Shown: piece after piece, positions 17,254 to 29,193 of the stretch
How the letters are laid out: each line of letters starts with the position of its first letter
How positions within the stretch are numbered: the stretch's first letter is position 1
NCBI RefSeq assembly: GCF_025905425.1
Contig: NZ_CP109603.1
Span: 1,462,001-1,526,000 of the forward strand
DNA from: Pseudomonas putida
GTDB lineage: Bacteria; Pseudomonadota; Gammaproteobacteria; Pseudomonadales; Pseudomonadaceae
Length of the DNA stretch: 64,000 bases
Reading direction: 5' to 3'
The notes under the pieces: generated by a model
The model's database searches: none
What the model saw: the letters and a program-made list of their open reading frames with translations, nothing else
What the model was told of the DNA's origin: nothing
Translations under genes and position numbers: made by a program

Positions 17254-18330
17254 ATGCTCAAGGCGCTGTGCCAAAGCTTGTGCCTGAGCTTGCCTTTGGC
17301 AGCCAATGCGCAGGCAGCTTCAGTCGTGTTCCTCAACCCAGGCCTGTCCAATGAGACATTCTGGGTCAGCTATTCACGCTTCATGCAGGCCGCAGCCGAC
17401 GACCTGGGGTTGACGCTGCGGGTGGAATACAGCGAGCGCAGTGCCGAGCGGGCACTGAGCCAGGCACGGGCGCTGCTCAAGGGCCCGCAGCGCCCAGACT
17501 ACCTGGTGCTGGTCAACGAGCAGTATGTGGCGCCGGAAATCATCCGCCTATCGCAGGGCACCGGGGTGAAGCTGTTTCTGGTCAACAACGGTTTGACCGC
17601 CAGCCAGGCGCAGAGCGTCGAGGCCCAGCCAGAGAAATATGCTCAGGTACTGGGCACGCTGACCACCAACGATGAACAAGCCGGTTACCAGATGCTGCAC
17701 GAGATGGTCGCCTTGCTGCCGCCCGGCAACGAACCGGTGGACCTTGTAGCCTTTGCCGGAGTGAAGACCACCCCCGCGTCGCAACTGCGTGAAGCGGGCA
17801 TGCGCCGCGCCTTGGCCGATTTCCCCCAGGTCCGCTTGCGCACGGTGGTGTACGGTGGCTGGAACCGTGAGCGCGCCTTCGAGCAGGCGCGTGTGCTGTT
17901 GGAGCGCTACCCGGATACCAAGCTTGTGTGGTCGGCCAACGATGAGATGGCCTTCGGCGCCATGCAGGCGTTCGAGGCCGCTGGGCGCATGCCGGGGCGC
18001 GATGCCGTGTTCAGCGCCGTCAACAGTTCGCCCGAGGCGTTGCGGGCGCGTATTGACGGGCGCCTGGGTGTGCTCATGGGCGGGCATTTTACCTTGGGGG
18101 GGTGGGCGATGATCATGCTCAAGGACGATGCGCAGGGGCTGCAAATCAATCGGGATGGGCTGCGTGAGCACAGTGTCCCGGTGTTGCAGTCGATCGACCC
18201 GGACAAGGCGCGACGTTGGCTTAGATTGCTCGAACGTGACGACTATGGCATCGACTTTCGACGCTACAGCGCTCAAGGTCGCCCATCCAGTTTTCAGTAC
18301 CCCTTTCTGACGTCGCCTGTGGAGTATTGA
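17254..18330 (+). CDS. Periplasmic sugar-type ABC substrate-binding protein
   Basis: A 358-residue exported protein. The ATG at 17254 is preceded by AGGGG and starts a good signal peptide (MLKALCQSLCLSLPLAANAQA). The mature part fits the type-I periplasmic binding fold (Peripla_BP_4/LacI-like): SVVFLNPGLSNETFWVSYSR, then PDYLVLVNEQYVAPEI, VKLFLVNNGLT, VVYGGWNRERAFEQARVLLE, LVWSANDEMAFGAMQAFEAA. No ABC permease or ATPase lies nearby, so it may be an orphan that feeds a signalling protein or a distant transporter. The ligand is not readable. It is followed after 108 bp by a tiny membrane-protein gene. Confidence 0.82.
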   Translation: MLKALCQSLCLSLPLAANAQAASVVFLNPGLSNETFWVSYSRFMQAAADDLGLTLRVEYSERSAERALSQARALLKGPQRPDYLVLVNEQYVAPEIIRLSQGTGVKLFLVNNGLTASQAQSVEAQPEKYAQVLGTLTTNDEQAGYQMLHEMVALLPPGNEPVDLVAFAGVKTTPASQLREAGMRRALADFPQVRLRTVVYGGWNRERAFEQARVLLERYPDTKLVWSANDEMAFGAMQAFEAAGRMPGRDAVFSAVNSSPEALRARIDGRLGVLMGGHFTLGGWAMIMLKDDAQGLQINRDGLREHSVPVLQSIDPDKARRWLRLLERDDYGIDFRRYSAQGRPSSFQYPFLTSPVEY

Positions 18331-18438
18331 CCTTTCGGCCCGTCGAATGGCGAAAAACCTTGCTTGAGGAAAGGGCATTGCTCGTCTTAACTGCTGGAGG
18401 TGAAGTGCATTCCCATAACCACAACAAGAGGCAATGCA

Positions 18439-18552
18439 ATGGGAAACTCAACCAAGGTCCGCAAAGCTGACAGCAGTGTCGATGCCTGGGCGATTCTTTG
18501 CTTGATCGTCCTGGTGGTCGTTACCGCCGTGTATTGGGTCAGCCACCAGTAG
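18439..18552 (+). CDS. Small single-helix membrane protein (37 aa)
   Basis: A short open frame with AGAGG at 18426-18430 and ATG at 18439. It encodes a charged head (MGNSTKVRKADSSVDA) followed by one hydrophobic helix (WAILCLIVLVVVTAVYWVS) and ends HQ. No family is recognised. The ribosome-binding site, clean head-helix architecture and position in an otherwise empty 300-bp gap support a real gene. It could be a regulator of a membrane partner, but nothing in the sequence shows which. Confidence 0.55.
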   Translation: MGNSTKVRKADSSVDAWAILCLIVLVVVTAVYWVSHQ

Positions 18553-18630
18553 ACTTCCATTCAGACCGTGATGCAGCCAAGGCGCCTGTGGGATGGACTC
18601 CCGCAGGCGTTTTCATTCAGGCATTGAGCA

Positions 18631-18849
18631 TCAGCGGGCGGTCAGGTGCATGGCCAGTTGCACCAAGCCGATCAATACCAGAATAAATAGCAGGGTGAAC
18701 ACCGTGCCCATGACAATGAAGTGGCTGGCTTTGCCGTGGGTGAAGTCGCGTGCGCGGTTCTTGCCGCTTTGCACACCAAAGGCGGCGGCGAGGATGCTGT
18801 GCAGCATTTGCCAGAAGGTAGGGGGCTTGCCTTGGCTTGAGTCGTCCAT
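18631..18849 (-). CDS. DUF2970 family small membrane protein
   Basis: A 72-residue protein with a single C-terminal membrane helix (FIVMGTVFTLLFILVLIGLV) after a soluble head containing PTFWQMLHSILAAAFGVQSG, the recognisable DUF2970 signature. No function is known for the family. The ATG at 18849 has CAGGAG at a good distance. It is monocistronic; a REP pair lies upstream of it, between it and metH. Confidence 0.8.
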   Translation of the reverse strand: MDDSSQGKPPTFWQMLHSILAAAFGVQSGKNRARDFTHGKASHFIVMGTVFTLLFILVLIGLVQLAMHLTAR

Positions 18850-18907
18850 GGGTGCTCCTGGGTAGTCGGAGGCAATCACGGACAGTGTAGGCAATGGTGA
18901 TGATGTT

Positions 18908-19003
18908 GGCCTCTTCGCGGGGCAAGCCCGCTCCCACAGGTACCCCACAGGCTTCAAGAGCAGTGGGGCTCCGGTGGGAGCGGGCTTGCCCCGCGAAGAG
19001 GCC
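18908..19003. repeat. REP pair (REPIN)
   Basis: Two perfect 30-bp inverted arms, 18908-18937 and 18974-19003, each containing TTCGCGGGGCAAGCCCGCTC or its complement, separated by 36 bp. This is the P. putida-type repetitive extragenic palindrome. It lies between metH (ends at 19021 on the minus strand) and the DUF2970 gene. Confidence 0.9.
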
Positions 19004-19020
19004 GGTATAGCCAATAAAAC

Positions 19021-22728
<3,708 letters not shown>

Positions 22729-22894
22729 AGGAACTACCTGGTCGGGCGAATATCAGAAGGTGCCGAATCATAACAAAGCTGCGCGGTTTTTAGGCGTATC
22801 GCCCATTTGCATGAATTTTGCTCATGTTGACGCACAGGCACCCAGGCCCGACCAGGCAATCGTGATGGCTTTCAAGAACCAGGACTTTTCGCAC

Positions 22895-25195
22895 ATGGTG
22901 CATCGTATCCTTGCCGGCGTCTTCGCCCTGCTCATCAGCGGCGTAGCGTTTGCGCAAGCCCCCCAGTCGAGCCCGGCCATTTCCTACACCCGGGATATTC
23001 AACCGATCTTCACCGAGAAATGCGTGGCCTGCCACGCCTGTAACGACGCTGCCTGCCAGCTCAAGCTGGAAAGCCCCGAGGGCGCCGTGCGCGGAGCCAC
23101 CAAGGTGCCGGTGTACCAGGGCGACCGGAGCACGGCGGTGCCCACCACGCGGCTGTTCTACGACGCCCACAGCGAGGGCGAGTGGCGCAAGAAGGGCTTC
23201 TACTCGGTGCTCGACAGCCAGGGCAGCCAGGCGGCGCTGATGGCGCGCATGCTCGAACTGGGGCACAAGACGCCGCTCACGCCCAATGCCAAGCTGCCCG
23301 AGGACATCGTCCTGGGAATTAACCGCAACAACATGTGCCCGTTGCCCCATGAGTTCGACGCCTACGCGGGCGCGCACCCCAAAGAGGGCATGCCGCTGGC
23401 GGTCACCGGCCTGACCGACCAGGAGTACAGCACGCTGCAACGCTGGCTGGCTGCGGGTGCACCGGTGGAGTACCAGCCGATCCAGGCCAGTGCGGCCGAG
23501 GCCAAGCAGATTGCCGATTGGGAAGAGCTGCTGAACCGCCCGGGCTCCACCGAAGCCCTGGTTGGGCGCTGGCTATACGAACACCTGTTCCTTGCGCATA
23601 TCTACTTTGTTGGTGGGGAGCAGGGCCACTTCTTCCAGTGGGTGCGTTCGCGCACGCCCAGTGGCCAGCCCGTCGATCTGATCGCCACCCGTCGTCCCAA
23701 CGACCCACCAGGCACCGACTTCTATTACCGGCTGATTCCGGTGCAAGGTGTGATCGTGCACAAGACGCACATCACCTACCCGATGGGGCCGCAGAAGCTC
23801 AAGCGGGTGAAACAGCTGTTCTACGCAGGTGACTGGCATGCCGCCGCGTTGCCAGGCTACGGCCCACGGCACCGGGCCAACCCCTTCGAAACGTTCGAGG
23901 CGATCCCTGCGGTGGCGCGTTACCAGTTCATGCTGGACAACGCCGAGTACTTCGTGCGCACCTTCATCCGAGGCCCGGTGTGCCGTGGGCAGATTGCAAC
24001 CGACGTGATTCGCGACAACTTCTGGGCGCTCTTCCAGGAACCGGCCCATGATCGCTACATCACCGATGCCCAGTACCGTGGCGAGGCCACCCCGCTGCTG
24101 GCCATGCCGGGGCAGATCGATGACGTGGGCAGTGTGTTGAGCCTCTGGCATGCCTACCGCGACAAGCGCAACGCGTACGAAAAATTGCGCCGCGAAGCCT
24201 ATGCCGACATGCCGGCGCCGGGCTGGTCGACGTTGTGGGCCGGTAACGACAATGCGCTGCTGAGCATTTTCCGCCACTTCGACAGCGCCGCGGTTAGCAA
24301 GGGCCTGATCGGCGATGTGCCGCTCACCGTGTGGTTGTTCGATTACCCGTTGCTCGAACGCACCTACTACCAGTTGGCGGTCAACTTCGATGTATTCGGC
24401 AACGTCTCGCACCAGTTGCAGACACGCCTGTACTTCGACTTGATCCGCAACGGCGCCGAGGTCAACTTCCTGCGCCTGATGCCGGCTGATCAGCGCAGCG
24501 CGATCCTCAGCGACTGGTACCAGAACAGTGGCAAGGTGAAGATGTGGCTCGACTACGAAGACATCGACACCGACACCCCGAGCGGCATCAAGCTCGACCC
24601 AGGCAACCCCAAGCGCGACTTCGGCCTCAAGCTGTTGCAGCGCACCGGCAGCCTGAATGCAGCGCCCGATCCGATCAACCGCTGCCAAGGCGCCTACTGT
24701 TCGCGGCCGCAGATGAGCGAAGAGTTCCGCAATGCCGAGCAGTCGCTCAGCCGCCTGGTGTCGCGCCCGGCTGCCGGGCTCAAGGTCATCAACCAGTTGC
24801 CTGAAGCGACCCTGCTGCGCATCGAAGGGCAGGGCGGTCAGCGCCAGGTGTACAGCTTGCTGCGCAACCGCGCGCACAGCAACGTCGCCTTCCTGCTGGG
24901 CGAGGCCGTCCGATACCAGCCGGGGCTGGACACCCTGACCTTGTACCCAGGTGTGCTCAGCAGCTACCCCAACTTCATCTTCAACATTCCAACCAAGGAT
25001 GTGCCGGAATTTGTCGAGGACATGGAGTATGCGCGTGATGACGCCGGCAAGTTCGAGCGCATCGTCATGCGCTGGGGTGTGCGCCGTAGTCATCCGCAGT
25101 TCTGGCAGTACTTCCATGACCTGAATACCTTCATCAAGGAGACCCAGCCGGTGGAAGCGGGCGTGTTGGACATGAACCGCTACGAGAACCTCTGA
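22895..25195 (+). CDS. cti: Periplasmic fatty acid cis/trans isomerase, c-type heme
   Basis: A 766-residue periplasmic enzyme that converts cis-unsaturated acyl chains of membrane phospholipids to trans. This stiffens the membrane under solvent or heat stress and is a hallmark of P. putida and relatives. The ATG at 22895 follows AGGA, gives a cleavable signal (to about residue 20, ISGVAFA) and the 766-residue length I recall for P. putida Cti. The c-type heme site is Cys43-Val-Ala-Cys46-His47. An in-frame ATG at 22865 is a less likely start. Its position next to metH, transcribed in the opposite direction, is as in P. putida. The enzyme is generally regarded as constitutive and activated by membrane state. 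Confidence 0.95.
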   Translation: MVHRILAGVFALLISGVAFAQAPQSSPAISYTRDIQPIFTEKCVACHACNDAACQLKLESPEGAVRGATKVPVYQGDRSTAVPTTRLFYDAHSEGEWRKKGFYSVLDSQGSQAALMARMLELGHKTPLTPNAKLPEDIVLGINRNNMCPLPHEFDAYAGAHPKEGMPLAVTGLTDQEYSTLQRWLAAGAPVEYQPIQASAAEAKQIADWEELLNRPGSTEALVGRWLYEHLFLAHIYFVGGEQGHFFQWVRSRTPSGQPVDLIATRRPNDPPGTDFYYRLIPVQGVIVHKTHITYPMGPQKLKRVKQLFYAGDWHAAALPGYGPRHRANPFETFEAIPAVARYQFMLDNAEYFVRTFIRGPVCRGQIATDVIRDNFWALFQEPAHDRYITDAQYRGEATPLLAMPGQIDDVGSVLSLWHAYRDKRNAYEKLRREAYADMPAPGWSTLWAGNDNALLSIFRHFDSAAVSKGLIGDVPLTVWLFDYPLLERTYYQLAVNFDVFGNVSHQLQTRLYFDLIRNGAEVNFLRLMPADQRSAILSDWYQNSGKVKMWLDYEDIDTDTPSGIKLDPGNPKRDFGLKLLQRTGSLNAAPDPINRCQGAYCSRPQMSEEFRNAEQSLSRLVSRPAAGLKVINQLPEATLLRIEGQGGQRQVYSLLRNRAHSNVAFLLGEAVRYQPGLDTLTLYPGVLSSYPNFIFNIPTKDVPEFVEDMEYARDDAGKFERIVMRWGVRRSHPQFWQYFHDLNTFIKETQPVEAGVLDMNRYENL

Positions 25196-25268
25196 TCGGT
25201 CAGGCTGACCTTTCTGAAATACCTGCGGTCGGAAACGGTGGGTGGTCCGGGGGCTGCTTTGCAGCCCA

Positions 25269-25330
25269 TCGCGGGCAAGCCCGCCCCCACAGGTTTTGTG
25301 CAGTCCCTGTGGGGGCGGGCTTGCCCGCGA
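25269..25330. repeat. REP pair (REPIN)
   Basis: Perfect 25-bp inverted arms at 25269-25293 and 25306-25330 around a 12-bp loop, core GCGGGCTTGCCCGCG-like. It lies between cti and the acyltransferase gene and could act as a transcript-stabilising or terminating hairpin for cti. Confidence 0.88.
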
Positions 25331-25385
25331 ACGAGTGCGAAGCGCTCGCCGAGGCCTCAATGCACCGGCAATCGCAGGGTATTTC

Positions 25386-26420
25386 ATGCTGTATTCGCTT
25401 CAGGCACTGCGGGCGTTCGCCGCCTGGGTGGTGGTCTGCCACCATTTCATGCAGATCTTTTTCGACTTCAAGGCCAGTGGGCCGATTGGCCAACTGCTGA
25501 CTGACCGGGGCGCCGTCGGCGTCGATATCTTCTTCGTCATCAGCGGCCTGGTGATCTACCTCTCCACCCGTGACAAAGCCATCGAGCCTCGGCAGTTCCT
25601 GCTTAACCGGTTATTGCGCATCGTCCCGGCGTACTGGTTCTACACCTTGGTCATGGCGGGCCTGCTGCTGGCGGCCAGCCGCTGGATGCCGCACCAGGAA
25701 TTCGACTGGCATCACCTGTTGCTGTCGCTAGTGTTCGTGCCAGCGGAAAACCCCGGTGGATATGGGCTCTATCCCACCTTGAACGTGGGCTGGACGCTGA
25801 ACTTCGAGATGTTTTTCTACCTGCTGTTCGGCTTGGCATTCCTGGTCCGCCAGCGCCATCAGTTACTGCTGGTCAGCGTCGCGCTGCTGCTGGTGAGTGA
25901 AGTGCTGGGCCGGCTGGGTGTGCTCAGTCATTTCTACAACAACGACATCATCTACGAGTTCCTGCTGGGCATCGGCCTGGGAGTGCTGTATCACCGAGGC
26001 CTGATTCGCCAGGGCATTTGCATGCCCCTGGCGTTGCTCGCCGTGGCGGGGTATGCCCTTTACCACCTGGACGCCTCCCAGCGGCTGCTGCACTGGGGCC
26101 TGCCGAGCGCGCTGGTGGTACTCGCCTTTGTCTCCCTGGAGCCCCTATTCGCGGGCAACCGACTGCTCAAGGCACTGGGCGATTGTTCGTATTCGGTGTA
26201 CCTGATCCACGTGCTGGTGCTGTATGCCGGCTGGTTCGCCAGCCAGCGGCTGCACCTTAACCCGTATCTGGTGTTTGCCCTGTGCGTGCCGTCCATTGGA
26301 CTAATGTCGTGGTTCAGCTACCACTGGCTGGAGCGCGGCCTGTACCGGCGAATGCAGGCCTGGCTGGCGGCACCACGGGGGCAGGCCCCGGATTACGCGC
26401 TTTCCCGAGTCAAATACTAG
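25386..26420 (+). CDS. Acyltransferase 3 family membrane O-acyltransferase (OafA/YrhL-like)
   Basis: A 344-residue polytopic membrane protein with about ten helices. The N terminus has the family pattern LQALRAFAAWVVVCHHFMQ, with the conserved His pair, then GVDIFFVISGLVIYLSTRD and NRLLRIVPAYWFYTL; near the end is SYSVYLIHVLVLYAGW. Such enzymes move acyl groups (often acetyl or succinyl) onto exported sugars such as O-antigen or exopolysaccharide. It lacks the extra SGNH domain of larger relatives. No polysaccharide genes are adjacent, so the substrate is unknown. The ATG at 25386 is chosen for its AGGG and alignment with the family start. Confidence 0.88.
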   Translation: MLYSLQALRAFAAWVVVCHHFMQIFFDFKASGPIGQLLTDRGAVGVDIFFVISGLVIYLSTRDKAIEPRQFLLNRLLRIVPAYWFYTLVMAGLLLAASRWMPHQEFDWHHLLLSLVFVPAENPGGYGLYPTLNVGWTLNFEMFFYLLFGLAFLVRQRHQLLLVSVALLLVSEVLGRLGVLSHFYNNDIIYEFLLGIGLGVLYHRGLIRQGICMPLALLAVAGYALYHLDASQRLLHWGLPSALVVLAFVSLEPLFAGNRLLKALGDCSYSVYLIHVLVLYAGWFASQRLHLNPYLVFALCVPSIGLMSWFSYHWLERGLYRRMQAWLAAPRGQAPDYALSRVKY

Positions 26421-26469
26421 GACTTTGTACAAGGGCCAGGTTGGCGTACACTTGGCCGCAAGTCTGTGA

Positions 26470-27063
<594 letters not shown>

Positions 27064-27064
27064 T

Positions 27065-27096
27065 TGTAGGAGCGCCCCGGCAAGGCCGCTCCTACA
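27065..27096. terminator. Hairpin after nfuA (REP-like or terminator)
   Basis: A 10-bp inverted repeat, TGTAGGAGCG / CGCTCCTACA, arms 27065-27074 and 27087-27096, starting 2 bp after the nfuA stop. The sequence resembles a short Pseudomonas REP. There is no clear T-run, so its role as terminator is uncertain. Confidence 0.55.
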
Positions 27097-27273
27097 GACA
27101 CTGTTCGCCGCTTCCTTAGCAACAAACTGTTACGGATTCAACCCCTGCGACAACAGGCCGCAGCCCGTATTCAAAGGGCTGCAGGCCATCACCGCCTTCG
27201 TCGGGTAGAAGCACTTGGGGTGTCATGCCAGAATGCCCCGGTTTTTCAACCGGCCCCTCCCCAGGGTCGGCAC

Positions 27274-27303
27274 CTTTCCTGTAAAGGATGGCCTGTAAAG
27301 GAT
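27274..27303 (+). promoter_or_regulatory. Duplicated ribosome-binding region of the SCO gene
   Basis: The 12-bp sequence CCTGTAAAGGAT occurs twice, at 27278-27289 and 27292-27303. The second copy supplies the AAAGGA used at 27297-27302. The first copy can pair in a small hairpin with the preceding CCTTT (27273-27277 with 27283-27287). An inverted repeat CCGGTT/AACCGG lies slightly upstream at 27238-27253. A role in translational control is only possible. Confidence 0.4.
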
Positions 27304-27309
27304 AGTTCC

Positions 27310-27918
27310 ATGAATGATCTATATACCCGGCGCGCGGTTGTCGCCGGGATGGGCGTTCTCGGGCTCGGCCTGCTGGCCGGCTGCAGCCCGGCCCGGGGTC
27401 TCGAGTTCAAGCACGGCAAGAACATGAGCAACGAAATCCTTGGGCGCAAGTTCAATCTCAAGGACCCCCAAGGCAACCCGCGTACCCTGTCGAGCTTCTA
27501 CGGCAGCATGCCGATGATCTTCTTCGGCTTCACCCAGTGCCCGGCGGTCTGCCCGACCACGCTGGCGCGGGCGGCGCAAATCAGACAGCTGCTCAAGGGC
27601 CGTGACCGTGACCTGTTCCAGGTGGTGTTCATCACCCTGGACCCAGAGCGCGACACCCCCGAAGTCCTCGATGCCTACGTCAAGGCGTTCGACCCGTCGT
27701 TCACCGCGCTGACCGGCACCCCCGAGGAAATCGCCGAGGTGGCCAAGGAATTCAAGGTGTTCTACGAAAAGGTCCCGGCCGGTGACACCTATACCATCTC
27801 TCATTCGTCCACCAGCTACGTCTACGACACACGTGGCACTTTGCGCCTGAGCCTGGGCCATTCCCTGAACGCCAAGGAATGCGCCGAAGACCTGGTCACC
27901 CTGATGGAGATTTGCTAA
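27310..27918 (+). CDS. SCO1/SenC family copper chaperone, lipoprotein
   Basis: A 202-residue thioredoxin-fold copper chaperone that helps load the CuA centre of cytochrome oxidase. The ATG at 27310 is preceded by AAAGGA. The N terminus has a twin Arg (TRRAVVAG) and a lipobox (LLAGC, Cys25), so it is probably membrane anchored. The copper ligands are Cys77 and Cys81 in TQCPAVCPTTL and His165 in TISHSSTSY. The stop overlaps the next start (TAATG), so SCO and PCu(A)C are one operon. No oxidase genes are in the window. Confidence 0.93.
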   Translation: MNDLYTRRAVVAGMGVLGLGLLAGCSPARGLEFKHGKNMSNEILGRKFNLKDPQGNPRTLSSFYGSMPMIFFGFTQCPAVCPTTLARAAQIRQLLKGRDRDLFQVVFITLDPERDTPEVLDAYVKAFDPSFTALTGTPEEIAEVAKEFKVFYEKVPAGDTYTISHSSTSYVYDTRGTLRLSLGHSLNAKECAEDLVTLMEIC

Positions 27919-28406
27919 TGGCTGTTTCACTGCAACCGATCAAGCGCGGCCTGGCCGCCATCGCCCTGCTGGGCCTGGCCTTGCCAGCCCTGGCCCAGAC
28001 CACTGTCAGTGATGCCTGGGTCCGAGCCAGCGTGCCGCACCAGCAGTCCACCGGTGCCTTCATGACCCTCACGGCCAGCAGCGACAGCAAGCTGGTAGGG
28101 GTTGAGTCGTCCGTGGCCAAGACCGTACAGGTACATGAAATGACCATGAACGGCGACGTGATGGGCATGCGTGAGGTCAAGGCCGTCGAGTTGCCCGCAG
28201 GCAAACCAGTGACCCTGGACCCGAACGGCTTACACGTCATGTTGATGGGGTTGAAGCAGCAGGTGAAGGAAGGCGAGCAGGTGCCACTGACCCTGGTCAT
28301 CGAAGATGCCAAGGGCGGCAAGGAAACGCTGCAGGTGCAGGCGCCAGTACGTCCGCTCAACGCCGAGGCTGGCGGTGGGCATGACCACATGCACATGAAT
28401 CACTGA
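27918..28406 (+). CDS. PCu(A)C periplasmic copper chaperone
   Basis: A 162-residue exported protein with a signal peptide ending ALPALAQ. It has the complete copper-binding spacing of the family, H-x10-M-x21-H-x-M, as His73, Met84, His106 and Met108. A histidine/methionine-rich tail (GGGHDHMHMNH) probably adds metal affinity. PCu(A)C proteins deliver Cu(I) to SCO or directly to oxidase CuA sites, matching the overlapping upstream SCO gene. A terminator-like hairpin follows. Confidence 0.95.
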   Translation: MAVSLQPIKRGLAAIALLGLALPALAQTTVSDAWVRASVPHQQSTGAFMTLTASSDSKLVGVESSVAKTVQVHEMTMNGDVMGMREVKAVELPAGKPVTLDPNGLHVMLMGLKQQVKEGEQVPLTLVIEDAKGGKETLQVQAPVRPLNAEAGGGHDHMHMNH

Positions 28407-28413
28407 TTCACCT

Positions 28414-28434
28414 GGGGCCGCGCAACGCGGCCCC
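28414..28434. terminator. Bidirectional hairpin between convergent genes
   Basis: A 9-bp perfect stem (GGGGCCGCG / CGCGGCCCC) with a 3-nt loop. It lies in the 35-bp gap between the PCu(A)C gene and the convergent small gene, and is followed by CTTTGA on the plus strand. Confidence 0.65.
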
Positions 28435-28441
28435 CTTTGAT

Positions 28442-28669
28442 TCAGCTGCGAAAGCGTGGCAGCGGCCTGTCGAGGGTCAACGACGTCAAGGTCTTGCGTA
28501 CCTGGGCTTCGTCGGCCTCCAGGGCCTTGAGACTCGCGCGGATCTTGCCGGCGGCGGGCACATCGCCCTGCCGGTCGATCCAGTCGGCAATCTCCTTGCA
28601 GGCACTGCTCAGGCAGGCTTGGCGCTGGTTCATCAGCGATATGAGGGTGGTGAGCTCTCTTTCGGACAT
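28442..28669 (-). CDS. Small hypothetical helical protein (75 aa)
   Basis: A soluble, mostly helical protein, MSERELTTLISLMNQRQACL at the start, with two Cys in ACLSSACKEIADW. I do not recognise a named family. The ATG at 28669 is chosen because GGAGGA lies just upstream. Base composition is like the core genes. No clue to function apart from its convergent position behind the copper-chaperone operon. Confidence 0.65.
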   Translation of the reverse strand: MSERELTTLISLMNQRQACLSSACKEIADWIDRQGDVPAAGKIRASLKALEADEAQVRKTLTSLTLDRPLPRFRS

Positions 28670-28775
28670 GGCAGGATCCTCCAATTCAGCCCTGTCAGTG
28701 TAGCAGACGGTTTTCTGGGCTCAGGCTGCTTTTCAAGCCGATTGGAGTGCGCGCAGATGCCTCGATCTGCGGGTG

Positions 28776-28794
28776 AAGTAATCATTAGTTACTT
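28776..28794. promoter_or_regulatory. Palindrome AAGTAA-N7-TTACTT
   Basis: A 6-bp inverted repeat with a 7-nt spacer, 28776-28781 and 28789-28794, in the AT-rich gap. Size and symmetry suit a dimeric repressor such as TetR or MarR. No such regulator is adjacent, so this is a candidate only. Confidence 0.35.
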
Positions 28795-28802
28795 TTCGTG
28801 AG

Positions 28803-28823
28803 TTTTAAACTAAACGTTTAAAA
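28803..28823. promoter_or_regulatory. Palindrome TTTTAAAC-N5-GTTTAAAA
   Basis: A perfect 8-bp inverted repeat with a 5-nt spacer (28803-28810 and 28816-28823), 9 bp after the first palindrome. It is too short and AT-rich for a terminator and looks like an operator, about 370 bp upstream of the MFS start. Confidence 0.4.
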
Positions 28824-29193
28824 TTCGATATCTGTGCGCCGCACATCGTCTGGATTGAGCTTGAGTTTGGCAGTGTTGCTCGCTTGTTTGAGTGGGCTGT
28901 TCCGCCCGCTTGAAAGTTGATAGAGAGTTCTTTGCTTTTGGTTGTTTTGCGTAGGGCGTTTCGTTGTTGTAAGTGTTTGTGTGGCTCTGTTCAGGTGTTG
29001 TTACAAGCTGAGTGTTGTGTTTTGGGTTGATTGGGATTTAGATAGCGCTTGCTTAGGCGAAGACCATTTGGAGTATTACCGATGTCAGTGCGTCTTGCAG
29101 GCCTCGGGCTTACTCCAGCAGGCGTGCTGCCCCTGGACGCGACATCACTGAGCATGGGCTGATTTATGTCGCCAGCTGAGGAGAAGCATCTAC

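Larger units (their letters stand above)
28670..29193. other. AT-rich intergenic stretch upstream of the MFS exporter
   Basis: Over 500 bp without a convincing gene. It is clearly richer in A and T than anything else in the window (from about 28760 to 29060) and contains two palindromes listed separately. A 69-codon open frame at 28942 has no ribosome-binding site and no coding character. The GAGGAG ribosome-binding site of the exporter is at its right end. Confidence 0.6.

Noticed and set aside
22729..22894. Cobalamin riboswitch before metH
   Set aside because: The gap is short and no B12-box-like sequence was recognised; control, if any, must be of another type.
28942..29151. 69-codon open frame in the AT-rich gap
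   Set aside because: No ribosome-binding site, odd Cys/Val-rich composition and no recognisable helix or domain pattern.
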